Source of the DNA: a virus
Direction: 5' to 3' (one strand)
Length of the DNA stretch: 35,966 bases
IMG/VR virus record: IMGVR_UViG_3300031629_000027
Span: 1-35,966 of that record
Made by a program: the position numbers and the translations under genes. Position 1 is the stretch's first letter. Every line of letters begins with the position of its first letter. A model generated the notes under the pieces. That model ran no database searches. It worked only from the letters and a program-made list of their open reading frames with translations, and had not been told where the DNA came from. Shown one piece after another: positions 20,741 through 30,208 of this stretch.

Positions 20741-21223
20741 TTACTTCTTCTTAGGTTTAACCTTAGTTTTTAATTTGGTGTTGTACACATCCCCTTTATA
20801 CGGAAATGTTTTAACCCCTTTGACCCTCGCTGCTGCAAATGCTTTTTCAAAAGGAGACATTCCTTTATTAACAGGAGAAGTAGGTTTCTCTGACTTACCT
20901 TTGGTTGGTGGGCCTACCTTAACAGGCTTCTTCCTATTTGCAATTTTATCTGCAACATATAATGCACCGCCAACCACAGCCGCTTCTTTGCGACCCGTGT
21001 TTTTCATACGACCAGAGGTTTGTGTGTGCCTACCTATTTCATAATTAGTCTTCTGGCCTTCATTAGGTTTCTGAAGTGCCCTCTTCTCATTCTTTATTGC
21101 CTGTTTCGCTGCTGTTATGGATCTCTTAGTGAACTTCTTAATAGCCATAGCAATTCCTTTTGAGGCAATGTATCGGGCTACTACGGGTGCTGCTGCTACT
21201 ATTAATGGTACGACTACTGGCAT
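20741..21223 (-). CDS. Basic protein with phage C-terminal motif
   Basis: 160 residues, very basic, with a hydrophobic start (PVVVPLIVAAAPVVARYIAS) and a long Lys/Arg-rich middle. The end SPFEKAFAAARVKGVKTF followed by KGDVYNTKLK is a motif I know from the C-termini of many marine phage proteins, where it is of unknown function. AAGGAAAG stands ahead of the ATG at 21223. It is the last gene of the leftward virion operon. The hydrophobic N-terminus plus basic body could suit a packaged DNA- or membrane-contacting protein. Confidence 0.65.
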   Translation of the reverse strand: MPVVVPLIVAAAPVVARYIASKGIAMAIKKFTKRSITAAKQAIKNEKRALQKPNEGQKTNYEIGRHTQTSGRMKNTGRKEAAVVGGALYVADKIANRKKPVKVGPPTKGKSEKPTSPVNKGMSPFEKAFAAARVKGVKTFPYKGDVYNTKLKTKVKPKKK

Positions 21224-21241
21224 AATTACTTTCCTTATTAA

Positions 21242-23905
21242 TTAAACAATATCCCAAATGGATTTCTCTTTAGGTACTAAACCACCAACATCAAACTTAG
21301 GTGTCAGTTCCTTGATTGCATTGGCGGCAGGTAGTCTATTCTCTTTATAGTTAACTGCTGTTTTATTGCTAGCGTGTCGGCCTGGCTTGGCTAGTTTCAG
21401 ATCCTTTAGTTTAACCGCTAGTTTATTTATGAGGTCTGCCTTTGCTGGAGGCAGTGACTCTGCCAAATACTCTAAAGCTACGGACACATTAGCGTCACTT
21501 CTAGGTAAACTACCCCCTGTTAACTGATCCAGCATACCAATATAAGCACCTCTTGATCCTCTACCTTTGTTGTTCTTTATAGTACCTGCAACTTCTTGCA
21601 GTGCAAGTTTCCATTCTTTGTAAGCAGCATTAGCCATTTGAGGTGGCAAAGGTTTACTGCGAGTGGGGTTAGGTGCATCTACCCTAGCTGTCTGCAATCC
21701 ATGATTTTTTCCTACATCATTAATAGCCTGAGTAATCTTACGCATACGTGTCTGTGTATCGTCCACTTCCCAATCTACATTAAAGTGATCCTTAAGGTTT
21801 ATCATCCTTATCATCTTAGTATTATCACCCCCCTTAACAGTAAGTGGTTCTAAACCAGCATAGCCCCTGTCTTCATCGGGGTTAAACATTTCATTATTTC
21901 TGGATGTCTTCATACTAGGATTCAGCATACTATCAGTTCTACTATCCTTTAACCCATACTTATTTACTGACTCCGTACCTGAGAATCTAAACTGATCATC
22001 CACTGTATCAGCATATTGCTTTAGCATCTCAGGATTATCACTTATATTCTTTAAGTTCATCTTGTTTGCTTCTGTGATAGCTGACTCACCTTCAAGGTGC
22101 ATACTTTGGGGTAGCCTTGTAGCACGATAGCCTTCACCACCTGTGACACCCAAGTCAAAGTACCTAGCTTTTGCTCCCTCTCTTAATCCTGAGGTTGTAG
22201 CATTGTCTAGTCCTGTATCATCGTATACTTTTGCTGGCATATTGCTAGAGGAGTAGTGGTAGTCAGCCGCATTCATAGTATCATAGTATACGTTAGCAGG
22301 ATTCCTTCCACCGAATGCTTCTTGATAGCCTAAGAAGTTAGGGCTGTCAGTAAAAGAACTAGCCCCTATTCCCAATTCTTGGTGAGGCGTACCATAAAAT
22401 ACACCTTCATCATCTACTTTAGACTCATAGTAATCCTGTGTGTTTAGAAGCTTTCTGTCACCACCTTCCCTAGTTTTATCAGCCGCTTTATTCTTTTGAT
22501 TTACAGACCAATCCTTTTCCCCTTTAAGTATTTCTACGTCAGGTCTATTGGCATACTTCTTCTGCATCCTTTTATACGCTTTGGCTTCACTCTTTAATAA
22601 TGCTGCCATCTCTGCTGCTGCACTGGGGTCATTCAAGTCCATGCTACGATAGTACCCACCAAATTCTTCAAGCACATCCTCCACTAGACCTACCCGATCT
22701 GTGTGGTTGGGATTGTCAGGACTCCACTCGTCAAAATCTGATGGTTCCTTACTTGCTTTAAGCCGTGGGTTCTCTAGGTCTATGTTGCCCTGAGCATCTG
22801 AAAACTTATGTATGGGATACAAGGTACGACCTTCTAGTGTTTCCTCGTAACCTCTAAGGCTACCTGTCTTATCACTATAGTCTTTTCTTGATGCGTTATA
22901 CCTACCTACTACGGCACGATCCTTTATTAATTTATAATATCTATAAGCATCATCAATGTTATTCGCAGTAACCTTAGGACGTTTGAACTTAGTTAATGCT
23001 TGCTCTAAAACAATAATGGGTATATCTTTTAAATCATCGTTCCTCTGTGCCATAAATTTTAACACTTGGAACTCTGCTTCTTTGTTACGCATTAGGTGGG
23101 ATAAAGATTTATCAGGTGCTATGAACCCATCATGTATGCCACCCTCGTAGTCAGATAGATTTCTAATGGTTGGGTCTTGTTTGATTACTTGCTGTAAACG
23201 CTCGTCTACCTCTGCGTCTAGGACTTCTGGTGTGGGTGTAGCAGACCTAACAGGTGGTTCATCAACAACTTTCTGCATAGTAGCTGCTGGTGATGGGGCA
23301 TCAACCGCTTTGGCACCTGCTGTGGCAAGCTGCATGTTACTCTCGGCAGAGTTTAGAATACTACTCAGTGCCTCAGGGGTTATGGCATCTACATCTGTAT
23401 TAGGAGTACCTATACTGGCTATCTTCTTAGCTTTCATAAGAGGTATAAGTTCACTAGCATCCAGCACATTCTCTAACGTAAACTTTGCTTCGTCAGACAA
23501 GGTATCATAGCCATTCTTTGCCGCTTGAACTATGATGTCCTGCACTAGTGCCATGTTCTCTGTTCTGTTTTCTTTATAGAAGTCTATACCTGCACCTATA
23601 CCTTCACCTACCTTGCCAAGTATGTACTCACCAGCAGCCGCACCCTTCTCAGTACGAGGCTCATAGTTAAGCCAATCACCATACTGATCTTTCCTTTTCT
23701 TTAGTTCTTCAAGGCTATCACCAGACACCGCTTGATCTACTAGAGACATAGCACCACTTATGGCAGGGCCAAAGAAACCTGACACTGTATCTGCTACAAC
23801 ATCTGCACCAGCTACTACATCATCCAGACCCATACCCCAACCTTCTTTCTTAAGGCTTTCAGCGTAGGGCTTCATCTCTGCGTTGTATATGTCTTCCCTA
23901 TCCAT
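21242..23905 (-). CDS. Large internal virion / ejection protein candidate (887 aa)
   Basis: 887 residues, no recognised domain. The N-terminus has small hydrophobic, Gly/Ala-rich stretches (VVADTVSGFFGPAISGAMSL), the centre is charged and helical, and the final third has YGTPHQELGIG and a series of Tyr/Asn-rich segments vaguely like ADP-ribosyltransferase-type folds, which I could not confirm. Position after the 724- and 1149-residue genes in one operon, with TAATG-type spacing, suggests an internal or ejected virion protein. GGCGGG-type ribosome sites are weak; it starts at the ATG that overlaps the end of the gene before. Confidence 0.55.
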   Translation of the reverse strand: MDREDIYNAEMKPYAESLKKEGWGMGLDDVVAGADVVADTVSGFFGPAISGAMSLVDQAVSGDSLEELKKRKDQYGDWLNYEPRTEKGAAAGEYILGKVGEGIGAGIDFYKENRTENMALVQDIIVQAAKNGYDTLSDEAKFTLENVLDASELIPLMKAKKIASIGTPNTDVDAITPEALSSILNSAESNMQLATAGAKAVDAPSPAATMQKVVDEPPVRSATPTPEVLDAEVDERLQQVIKQDPTIRNLSDYEGGIHDGFIAPDKSLSHLMRNKEAEFQVLKFMAQRNDDLKDIPIIVLEQALTKFKRPKVTANNIDDAYRYYKLIKDRAVVGRYNASRKDYSDKTGSLRGYEETLEGRTLYPIHKFSDAQGNIDLENPRLKASKEPSDFDEWSPDNPNHTDRVGLVEDVLEEFGGYYRSMDLNDPSAAAEMAALLKSEAKAYKRMQKKYANRPDVEILKGEKDWSVNQKNKAADKTREGGDRKLLNTQDYYESKVDDEGVFYGTPHQELGIGASSFTDSPNFLGYQEAFGGRNPANVYYDTMNAADYHYSSSNMPAKVYDDTGLDNATTSGLREGAKARYFDLGVTGGEGYRATRLPQSMHLEGESAITEANKMNLKNISDNPEMLKQYADTVDDQFRFSGTESVNKYGLKDSRTDSMLNPSMKTSRNNEMFNPDEDRGYAGLEPLTVKGGDNTKMIRMINLKDHFNVDWEVDDTQTRMRKITQAINDVGKNHGLQTARVDAPNPTRSKPLPPQMANAAYKEWKLALQEVAGTIKNNKGRGSRGAYIGMLDQLTGGSLPRSDANVSVALEYLAESLPPAKADLINKLAVKLKDLKLAKPGRHASNKTAVNYKENRLPAANAIKELTPKFDVGGLVPKEKSIWDIV

Positions 23906-26900
23906 TACTTTAATCCTCTAGCAATCTTGACACCTATAGAAAATATCCTATCCTCTTCTATAGTAGATGAAGCATTTCCATTCTTCGGTATAAGAGAAGG
24001 GGTTTGTGCTTTAATCATGAGCCATTTTTCATTGGCTATACCTCTGTCCCTCTGAGACACTTTTTTCCAAGCAGCCCGTTCAACTGCGGAGAACCCCCTG
24101 TCTCCCCTAGTCTCTTCCGCTTCATACGTGGCAAAAGCTTTTGCAATAGTTTTAGCCTTGGTTATTTGTTTGTCTAGTTGTTTCTTTTTATCTGCTGTGC
24201 TACGATTTTGATACACTCCAGAATTAAGTAGGTTAGTAATCAATTCATTCAATGGGCCACTAAGATACTTGTTTACAATACCATCATACTGCTTATCTCC
24301 TGTGTTAGCCCCCATCTGCCATATCTTAAATCCATACTTCTCTAATTCATTCTCTACTTGAGTGGGTATAGATGTGGGTTGAACACCCATAAGCTGTGGA
24401 GTAATTGCAAAGTCACTCAACTGATCTCCACCTCTAGTTATGTCAGCCTTTGTAGGTAGACTCTGTGACCAGTATGGAACGCCCCTTTGTATTTCATTTA
24501 TGGTTCTTGTAACGGCCCTATCTAAGAAGCCCTCACCTGTCTGTACGTTAGGGTCACGTACCTTGGATTCTTCATCATCGAAAGCACTCATTACATCTTG
24601 AACAACTTTAGCAGGGGTCATGTACTGACCGAATATAGAACCTACCCACTTGCCTACCATATCTCCCATGTCTTCTGTGGACATTTGATCTACGCCCATG
24701 TCGGATAGTTCAGAGAACATTCTAGCAGATCCAGCAAAGGGGGCTTTTTGTAGTCCGACAATACCCTGACCAAAATCTGACATACTAAACTCTGACATGC
24801 GCCCCTCTTGAAACTTAACCATTGCGTCTGCCACAACTAGATAGCCAGGAAGAGGAAACAGTGCTGCTATATTTGTAGTAGATCCATTTTCATTACGCAT
24901 TAATAGTGGGCTAGTATCTTGGTTCTCCTTTCGATACTTAATTGCTGCGTACAATGCGGCAGTACCAACTACAGTTCTACCAAACTCGTCTGCGGCTTCT
25001 TTCTTTAAACGCTCAGATGCTGGATTGTCTGCTAGTAATAGCTTCTTATACTGTCTATACCTATTAGCTGTGCTGAAAATATTTAGTGGACTATACTTAT
25101 ACTGAAAGTTTACAGCGTTCATCATAAACCTAACAAAAGGAAACTCAGAAGTAGCAACAAAGGGTAGGTTCTCTACAAACGCCAGAGTAGTTTTAGCTAT
25201 AGTACTTTGTGCAGGTGCAGAGAAGGTAGCTACCAACGCATCATCAATAGCCCTCTTAACTACGGGGGCAGGTATCTGCTTGTTAGCCGCAAGTATAGCC
25301 TTTGAATCTAATCCAATTAACTTAAGCTGCCGTTCTATACTATCCACGAATACACCAGAGCGCATGAACTGATCTTGTGCAATGTTAAGACTGTTAAGCG
25401 CACGTACACCAGAGGCTAGTGAACTAGTACCTGCTTCGTTAGTGGTTCGTAGTAGTATGTGTTGTAGCTTTGGGTGAGGTGCGAGTATAGCCTCAGATAA
25501 TACTTTGCTATCTCCATACATTATTGTTTTATAAAAGAGACTAAAAGAGTTTTTAACTACATCCTTAACACCATCTGCTGTACCCTTAACAGAGAAATTA
25601 CCAACGGCAGCAGCCTTAGCAGCCCTGCCTATACCTGATATACTTTCTACTAGCAACCTTTGCCCTGTCTCTAAGCCTATGTATCCACTGGCACTAGCTA
25701 CGTTACGTACAGTAGTAACAGGCATAGAAGTCATAATGGCTCTTCGGTTCCTGTCCCAATTCTTTGCACCCTCAAGTAGTTTCTTACCCCAAGACCAGTT
25801 ATCCATGTCCTCCGCAAATTTAGGATCAAACATTTTCATCTCTTCTGGAGTTAGATTCTTAGCCTTTGTTATATTGCGACCAATAACAGATGCAACTTGC
25901 ATATACGTTCCACTAGCTTCAAAGGAGGATCGGGTCATCTGTGCAAATTCTTCCCTAGTAATACCTACTTCTTTAAAGGTTACCTCCATCTCGTCCACGA
26001 CCCTCTTTAGGTCTTTAATAGCTAAGGTTGATCCCTCTAATAGAGGCTCAAGCTGTTCTATATTCTGCTTATTCATAACATTAGCTATGACATCTAGTAA
26101 CCCATCAGAAAGTTTTTCATTATCCATAATCCTTAAATCAGGAACAACTTCCATTAGTTTACCTGCCATTTGAAGTGCTTCTTTACTGGTAGCATTCTTT
26201 AGTATGGCTTCTGCCATTTCACCAGATGGTGTATCACCTGCTAGTAATTCCTTTGCCCTCACTGGGTCAAATATAGTCTGTCTCTTACCCATGCCCTCTG
26301 CAAAAGACTCCGCAGCTATCTGTGCTTGTATGTCTACAGTAGCCGACCTACTATTCTGCTCTACTCTCCTTTCAGATAGCTCCTTCTTAAGGCTAGTCTG
26401 GTAGTCTACATTATTAGCACCCTGCTTTAGACTAGCCACGTTAAATGCGGAGCCTAAACCACCACTAAGAACACCCATAGCAGCAATCATGCGCCAATCT
26501 TTCTCTTTTATCATGTCAGCACGTTGCTGTACTGTCTGTAAGGCACCCTCTTGAATAGCACCTACCAAAGTATCAGTAGCACCAGACAGTGCCAGCTTAC
26601 CTGCGTTAGCTTTGATAGCATCACGTAGAAGTATCTGGCCTACCATACGACCACCAACAATCTTTAAGCCTAGTCCAGCACCTATGGTAGCCACGTTAGT
26701 GGGGTCTAGTACAGAGGCATAGATGTAGTCTTGTACAGCACTCCAAGCATCACCTCCACCTTCAGAGAAAGCCCCAGGCATCTCTTTATAGGCAGTGTAT
26801 AGGGCAGCAAAGTTATCTTTAGCCGCTTCCCCTTTCTCTCCCTTAGCCTGACCTAGCCATGAAATACCTGTACCTGTAGAGTATAGGTTAGTCTCTAGCC

Positions 26901-27354
26901 ACCTCATGTGAGTGAAGTATCTTTCTGCGTAGTCCTCTTCTGATTCGTCAGCTTGTCTAGCACCTGACTTACCATCTCTTCCTACAAGATATTGTTGGAT
27001 ACTATTCTGAACAGCAGGTAACTCAAAGAACTTGTTGGTTATAACATCAACCTTTTCTAGTTTGTCTCTGGCAGTATCTCCCAAGAAGTCCTCACCTATT
27101 TCTTTGGGAGGTGTACTATCAAAGCTAGGGTAAAATGTATCCTCTTCAACTGCCTCCATAGGTATTGATTCTGCAAGGTCAGTCTCTACCCCATCGGTAA
27201 AGCTAGGGTAGAATGCATTTTCGTCTTCAACAACTTCCTCAGCAACTTCTTCCTCTGGAATTATTTCATCTTCAAGTATTACTTCTTCCCCCGTAAAGCT
27301 AGGAAAGAATGAATCTTCCTCTTCTAACGGACTCTGCCTTAAGTTACTTGCCAT
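23905..27354 (-). CDS. Large internal virion protein, T7 gp16-like position (1149 aa)
   Basis: 1149 residues, the largest gene. An acidic N-terminal arm carries three copies of the short motif F-F/Y-P-S-F (residues 16-20, 48-52, 74-78) embedded in Glu/Asp. Then come Ala/Gly-rich hydrophobic stretches (ATIGAGLGLKIVGG, MGVLSGGLGSAFNVA) that could line a membrane pore, and a long helical body. In operon order it follows proteins of 162 and 724 residues, as T7 gp16 (1318) follows gp14 (196) and gp15 (747), so a DNA-ejection conduit protein is likely. No lytic transglycosylase motif, as found in T7 gp16, is visible. The gene starts in an overlap with the 724-residue gene. Confidence 0.65.
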   Translation of the reverse strand: MASNLRQSPLEEEDSFFPSFTGEEVILEDEIIPEEEVAEEVVEDENAFYPSFTDGVETDLAESIPMEAVEEDTFYPSFDSTPPKEIGEDFLGDTARDKLEKVDVITNKFFELPAVQNSIQQYLVGRDGKSGARQADESEEDYAERYFTHMRWLETNLYSTGTGISWLGQAKGEKGEAAKDNFAALYTAYKEMPGAFSEGGGDAWSAVQDYIYASVLDPTNVATIGAGLGLKIVGGRMVGQILLRDAIKANAGKLALSGATDTLVGAIQEGALQTVQQRADMIKEKDWRMIAAMGVLSGGLGSAFNVASLKQGANNVDYQTSLKKELSERRVEQNSRSATVDIQAQIAAESFAEGMGKRQTIFDPVRAKELLAGDTPSGEMAEAILKNATSKEALQMAGKLMEVVPDLRIMDNEKLSDGLLDVIANVMNKQNIEQLEPLLEGSTLAIKDLKRVVDEMEVTFKEVGITREEFAQMTRSSFEASGTYMQVASVIGRNITKAKNLTPEEMKMFDPKFAEDMDNWSWGKKLLEGAKNWDRNRRAIMTSMPVTTVRNVASASGYIGLETGQRLLVESISGIGRAAKAAAVGNFSVKGTADGVKDVVKNSFSLFYKTIMYGDSKVLSEAILAPHPKLQHILLRTTNEAGTSSLASGVRALNSLNIAQDQFMRSGVFVDSIERQLKLIGLDSKAILAANKQIPAPVVKRAIDDALVATFSAPAQSTIAKTTLAFVENLPFVATSEFPFVRFMMNAVNFQYKYSPLNIFSTANRYRQYKKLLLADNPASERLKKEAADEFGRTVVGTAALYAAIKYRKENQDTSPLLMRNENGSTTNIAALFPLPGYLVVADAMVKFQEGRMSEFSMSDFGQGIVGLQKAPFAGSARMFSELSDMGVDQMSTEDMGDMVGKWVGSIFGQYMTPAKVVQDVMSAFDDEESKVRDPNVQTGEGFLDRAVTRTINEIQRGVPYWSQSLPTKADITRGGDQLSDFAITPQLMGVQPTSIPTQVENELEKYGFKIWQMGANTGDKQYDGIVNKYLSGPLNELITNLLNSGVYQNRSTADKKKQLDKQITKAKTIAKAFATYEAEETRGDRGFSAVERAAWKKVSQRDRGIANEKWLMIKAQTPSLIPKNGNASSTIEEDRIFSIGVKIARGLK

Positions 27355-29528
27355 TATTTTTTACTCTTAGCTATGAACGCACGTAGGTCTGCAATGTTTG
27401 CCATATGTTTGTCTTGAGTAGCATCCCGTAAGTCTGTTACATCAAAATTCAAAAGCACTGCTAGAAGGTTAGCAGCTTCTTTAGCCCTGCCCTCTTTGAA
27501 TATAGCAATCTTCGCTTTCGTTGAACTGAGTATGATACTAGATTTAGCGGTTTTGTTGCCTGAGTTAAACGCTGCTTCCTCTATCGGCTTTTTATACACA
27601 TAAGGTGCTAACTTACTTTCGGCAGCAGAAGTTATGGGATCAAAATTAATCAATCCCGAAAATGCATTTGCTGTTGCTTTAGCAGCCTTAACTATAGCAG
27701 GAACTGCCTTATCTTCTATGGCTTTTCCTAAGAACCCTGCCTCAGGTTTAGCTTTGGTTGTCTTATTTGCCTTGTTATAATCGTCTGCCAATTGTCTACC
27801 AGTGTATACCCCTGATGTACCATTTTGATTTGTTACCCTATACTTAGCTTGTAGGTCTAACTTGTCATTTGTTATTGCGGCCTTAAGATCCTGAGGGCTA
27901 ATATCTATAGTAGTAGAGGCAGCAGGAGTAGCAGTAGCAGTAGCAGTAGTAGCATCAGTAGTAGCATCAGTAGTAGCATCAGTAGTAGCATCAGCATTGG
28001 GGGTAACTACTGCATTGGGGGTAACTACTGCACTAGTACTCTGTTGAAATCCCGTAGAGTCATTCTCTGAATCCGCATCAGCAGCTTTTTGCGCTATAAG
28101 TTCATCCATCTCGGATTGCAACCTAGCCATCTTTTCTTCTCTAGTTTCATTTTCAGGGACAGAAGGTGTTGCACCTACTAGCCCGTCTTGTCTATCAACA
28201 GGGTCAAGCGCACCTTTAAGCAGTTGATAAGCCATAGTATCTATTCCCTGCTTTGACATAAGCGCATTCCATGAGTTATACGCTGTCAATTTAGCATTTT
28301 CAAATACTGCTATATGATCATCAGTGGCTTTGTCATTAAGTTTTAGTTGGCGACTACCATCAGGGTTAATTGACCACTTGTGTATGGCATCCTCCCCTGC
28401 TGGATATATTTTTTCAATCTCTTTAACAACAAGATCATTGTATAGCTGCCTTAGTGTAGAATGTGTAACACCTTTAATAGCATCATCACTTCTCTGCGCT
28501 CCAAAATAGATGGCAGCATTTGTCTGAGAAGATAATAATTCAGATTCTAGCCTAGCTATTTCACCAATATTGGGGTCTAAAGAATTTGATTCCTTACTAA
28601 TTGCATTAGCTATGAAAATTTGCTGCTCTTGGTAGCTAGTAGGTGAACCTGCATCCCTAGCGTTTGCTGCTAGTATTTGAAGGTTGTAGTCTAGTTGCGC
28701 CTTTAAGTCTTTGCCGCTATCTCTTAACTGATATTTAAGCCCTATAGATTTAGCTTTTCTTCCTAAATCCGCAATGGCCTCGTCTTTTTGTTTCCATTCA
28801 AATTCAGTTGAACCCTGTGATGTTGCTTGCCTTAAAGAGGCTGTGTTTGCTGTAGTATTTTCCCTACTGACAACAGCACTTTGCAAATTAGATATTGCAA
28901 CAACGTCACCTGCCATGCGTACAAAGCCTTGAGCCACTACATCTCGGTCATACTGAACTTCATTGTTAGATGCAGCTAGAATATTACCAACATCCTGACC
29001 CGTAGATCCTCCTGCTAGATTTGCACGACTATGTATTGCTTGCTTACGTGCTTCATCTCCCCCACTAAACATACCACCAAGTATGCTAGTGTCTTTAACT
29101 ACAGGCATAGACTTGTAGGGATCTCCCGTGGCATATGTACCCATGATTGCTTTGTCCAAGTAGTCTTCCCATGCCATGCCTGTAGGCTTATCGCCAGTTA
29201 CACCTACTAATGCATTAATGTCTACTGATTTCCCTGTCTTACTTTCTTTATCTTGTACAGACTTCAAGAAAGCTTGCCCATCAGCAAGACCAGTATCTAG
29301 TACTAAACTAACTTGATCATCAGACAGTCCCCGTTGCTTGAGGTTACGACCAAGGAACATTAAATCTTTGCGTTCTTTCTTACGCTCGTCCATAACATCT
29401 AACCCACGGGAGATGCTAAAGTCCAAGTACTTATCTGTACGACTATCAAAGTCTTTACGTTGTTCTGTAACTACATCTGCCAATCCTTTTGCAGCACCGC
29501 CAACAAAGGCACTAAAATTAAATCCCAT
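27354..29528 (-). CDS. Internal virion protein, T7 gp15-like position (724 aa)
   Basis: 724 residues, helical (ERKKERKDLMFLGRNLKQRG; ARKQAIHSRANLAGG), with a low-complexity linker of Thr/Ala/Asp near residues 500-540 (TTDATTDATTDA) encoded by exact tandem repeats. No enzyme motif seen. Size and place in the order 162-724-1149 parallel T7 gp14-gp15-gp16, which make the internal core and the ejection tube. It overlaps the start of the 1149-residue gene and follows the 162-residue gene with a one-base overlap. A virion role is likely; direct proof is absent. Confidence 0.65.
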   Translation of the reverse strand: MGFNFSAFVGGAAKGLADVVTEQRKDFDSRTDKYLDFSISRGLDVMDERKKERKDLMFLGRNLKQRGLSDDQVSLVLDTGLADGQAFLKSVQDKESKTGKSVDINALVGVTGDKPTGMAWEDYLDKAIMGTYATGDPYKSMPVVKDTSILGGMFSGGDEARKQAIHSRANLAGGSTGQDVGNILAASNNEVQYDRDVVAQGFVRMAGDVVAISNLQSAVVSRENTTANTASLRQATSQGSTEFEWKQKDEAIADLGRKAKSIGLKYQLRDSGKDLKAQLDYNLQILAANARDAGSPTSYQEQQIFIANAISKESNSLDPNIGEIARLESELLSSQTNAAIYFGAQRSDDAIKGVTHSTLRQLYNDLVVKEIEKIYPAGEDAIHKWSINPDGSRQLKLNDKATDDHIAVFENAKLTAYNSWNALMSKQGIDTMAYQLLKGALDPVDRQDGLVGATPSVPENETREEKMARLQSEMDELIAQKAADADSENDSTGFQQSTSAVVTPNAVVTPNADATTDATTDATTDATTATATATPAASTTIDISPQDLKAAITNDKLDLQAKYRVTNQNGTSGVYTGRQLADDYNKANKTTKAKPEAGFLGKAIEDKAVPAIVKAAKATANAFSGLINFDPITSAAESKLAPYVYKKPIEEAAFNSGNKTAKSSIILSSTKAKIAIFKEGRAKEAANLLAVLLNFDVTDLRDATQDKHMANIADLRAFIAKSKK
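27951..28029. repeat. In-frame tandem repeats in the 724-residue gene
   Basis: AGCATCAGTAGT is repeated 3.7 times (27951-27994), followed by an 18-base unit GCATTGGGGGTAACTACT twice without a mismatch (27994-28029). All in frame, coding for a Thr/Ala/Asp linker. Such repeats can vary in number by replication slippage. Confidence 0.9.
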
Positions 29529-30016
29529 TACACTTCCCTCCGAGCCATTAATCCTTGTTCTGGTGCAGCCTCTACAGCTTCTATAGGCTCTTCTTTTTCT
29601 TCTACTTCGGTGTCCATGTAACTAGAACCAATGTCTTCCATTGCTTTGCTAATCTGTTTCTTACTGATAGTAGATTGTTTCTCTGTACCAACTTTATACT
29701 TAATACCTAATTTGTCACTTACGTTAGTCATGAACTCAACTAGCACAGGAGCAGCTAAGGTGGACACATCTAATGTATGTGAACCCTGCATGTTGCCCAC
29801 AGTAAGAAGTAAATCCACAGCAGCAGTAATGGGTACTCCCTCGTCAATACTTTCATAGAGTTCTATACTAGAGTCCATGTCTGAAAGTTTAGGCAAGTAG
29901 TAATCTAATACTTCTTCCACTGTATTATATTGGGGTGGCTGTTCCCAAGGGTATGCTCCCACCTCGCCTGTTAATGACTGACCAGGAATGGGGGCATCGA
30001 ATAGTTGTTGATCCAT
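29528..30016 (-). CDS. Virion protein candidate, T7 gp14-like position
   Basis: 162 residues. Its start LFDAPIPGQSLTGEVGAYPW, with EQPPQYNTVEEVLDYYLPKL, is a pattern I recognise from several marine phages, where it is annotated as a structural or hypothetical protein. The rest has an Ala/Val-rich helical middle (LAAPVLVEFMTNVSDKLG) and a charged tail. It precedes the 724- and 1149-residue proteins in the same order as T7 gp14, gp15 and gp16. The real start is the ATG at 30016, two bases after the previous stop. Confidence 0.65.
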   Translation of the reverse strand: MDQQLFDAPIPGQSLTGEVGAYPWEQPPQYNTVEEVLDYYLPKLSDMDSSIELYESIDEGVPITAAVDLLLTVGNMQGSHTLDVSTLAAPVLVEFMTNVSDKLGIKYKVGTEKQSTISKKQISKAMEDIGSSYMDTEVEEKEEPIEAVEAAPEQGLMARREV

Positions 30017-30018
30017 TT

Positions 30019-30195
30019 TTAAAGCCTCTTATTACGTAGTCTACTGACATAACCAGCTACTCGGTTCTGTACTGTATCCTCGTCTTCTTGTTGTTTCGTT
30101 TTTCTGCCACCCATTAAACCTGTATCTGGGATAACAACTCTATCCTTCTTAAGTAATGGCTCTAATCTACGTGATGCCTGTGCTGCTATTTTCAA
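30019..30195 (-). CDS. Small basic protein with TTG start
   Basis: 58 residues from a TTG at 30195 (read as Met): it has AGGAG seven bases ahead, while no ATG in the frame has a ribosome site. Strongly basic (ASRRLEPLLKKDRVVIPDTG, MGGRKTKQQEDED). I recognise the segment PLLKKDRVVIPDTGLMGG from other marine phages without a known role. It starts 14 bases after the 637-residue gene ends. A structural accessory or DNA-contacting virion part is possible. Confidence 0.6.
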   Translation of the reverse strand: MKIAAQASRRLEPLLKKDRVVIPDTGLMGGRKTKQQEDEDTVQNRVAGYVSRLRNKRL

Positions 30196-30208
30196 AATGT
30201 ATCTCCTA

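Noticed and set aside
23166-23510. Long open frames on the strand opposite the virion genes (for example this one and 25679-26173)
   Set aside because: They lie inside convincing genes, lack ribosome sites and have compositions expected of antisense shadows.
27951-28029. Tandem 12- and 18-base repeats, considered as a CRISPR-like array
   Set aside because: The units are contiguous, in frame and have no spacers; they encode a simple Thr/Ala/Asp linker.
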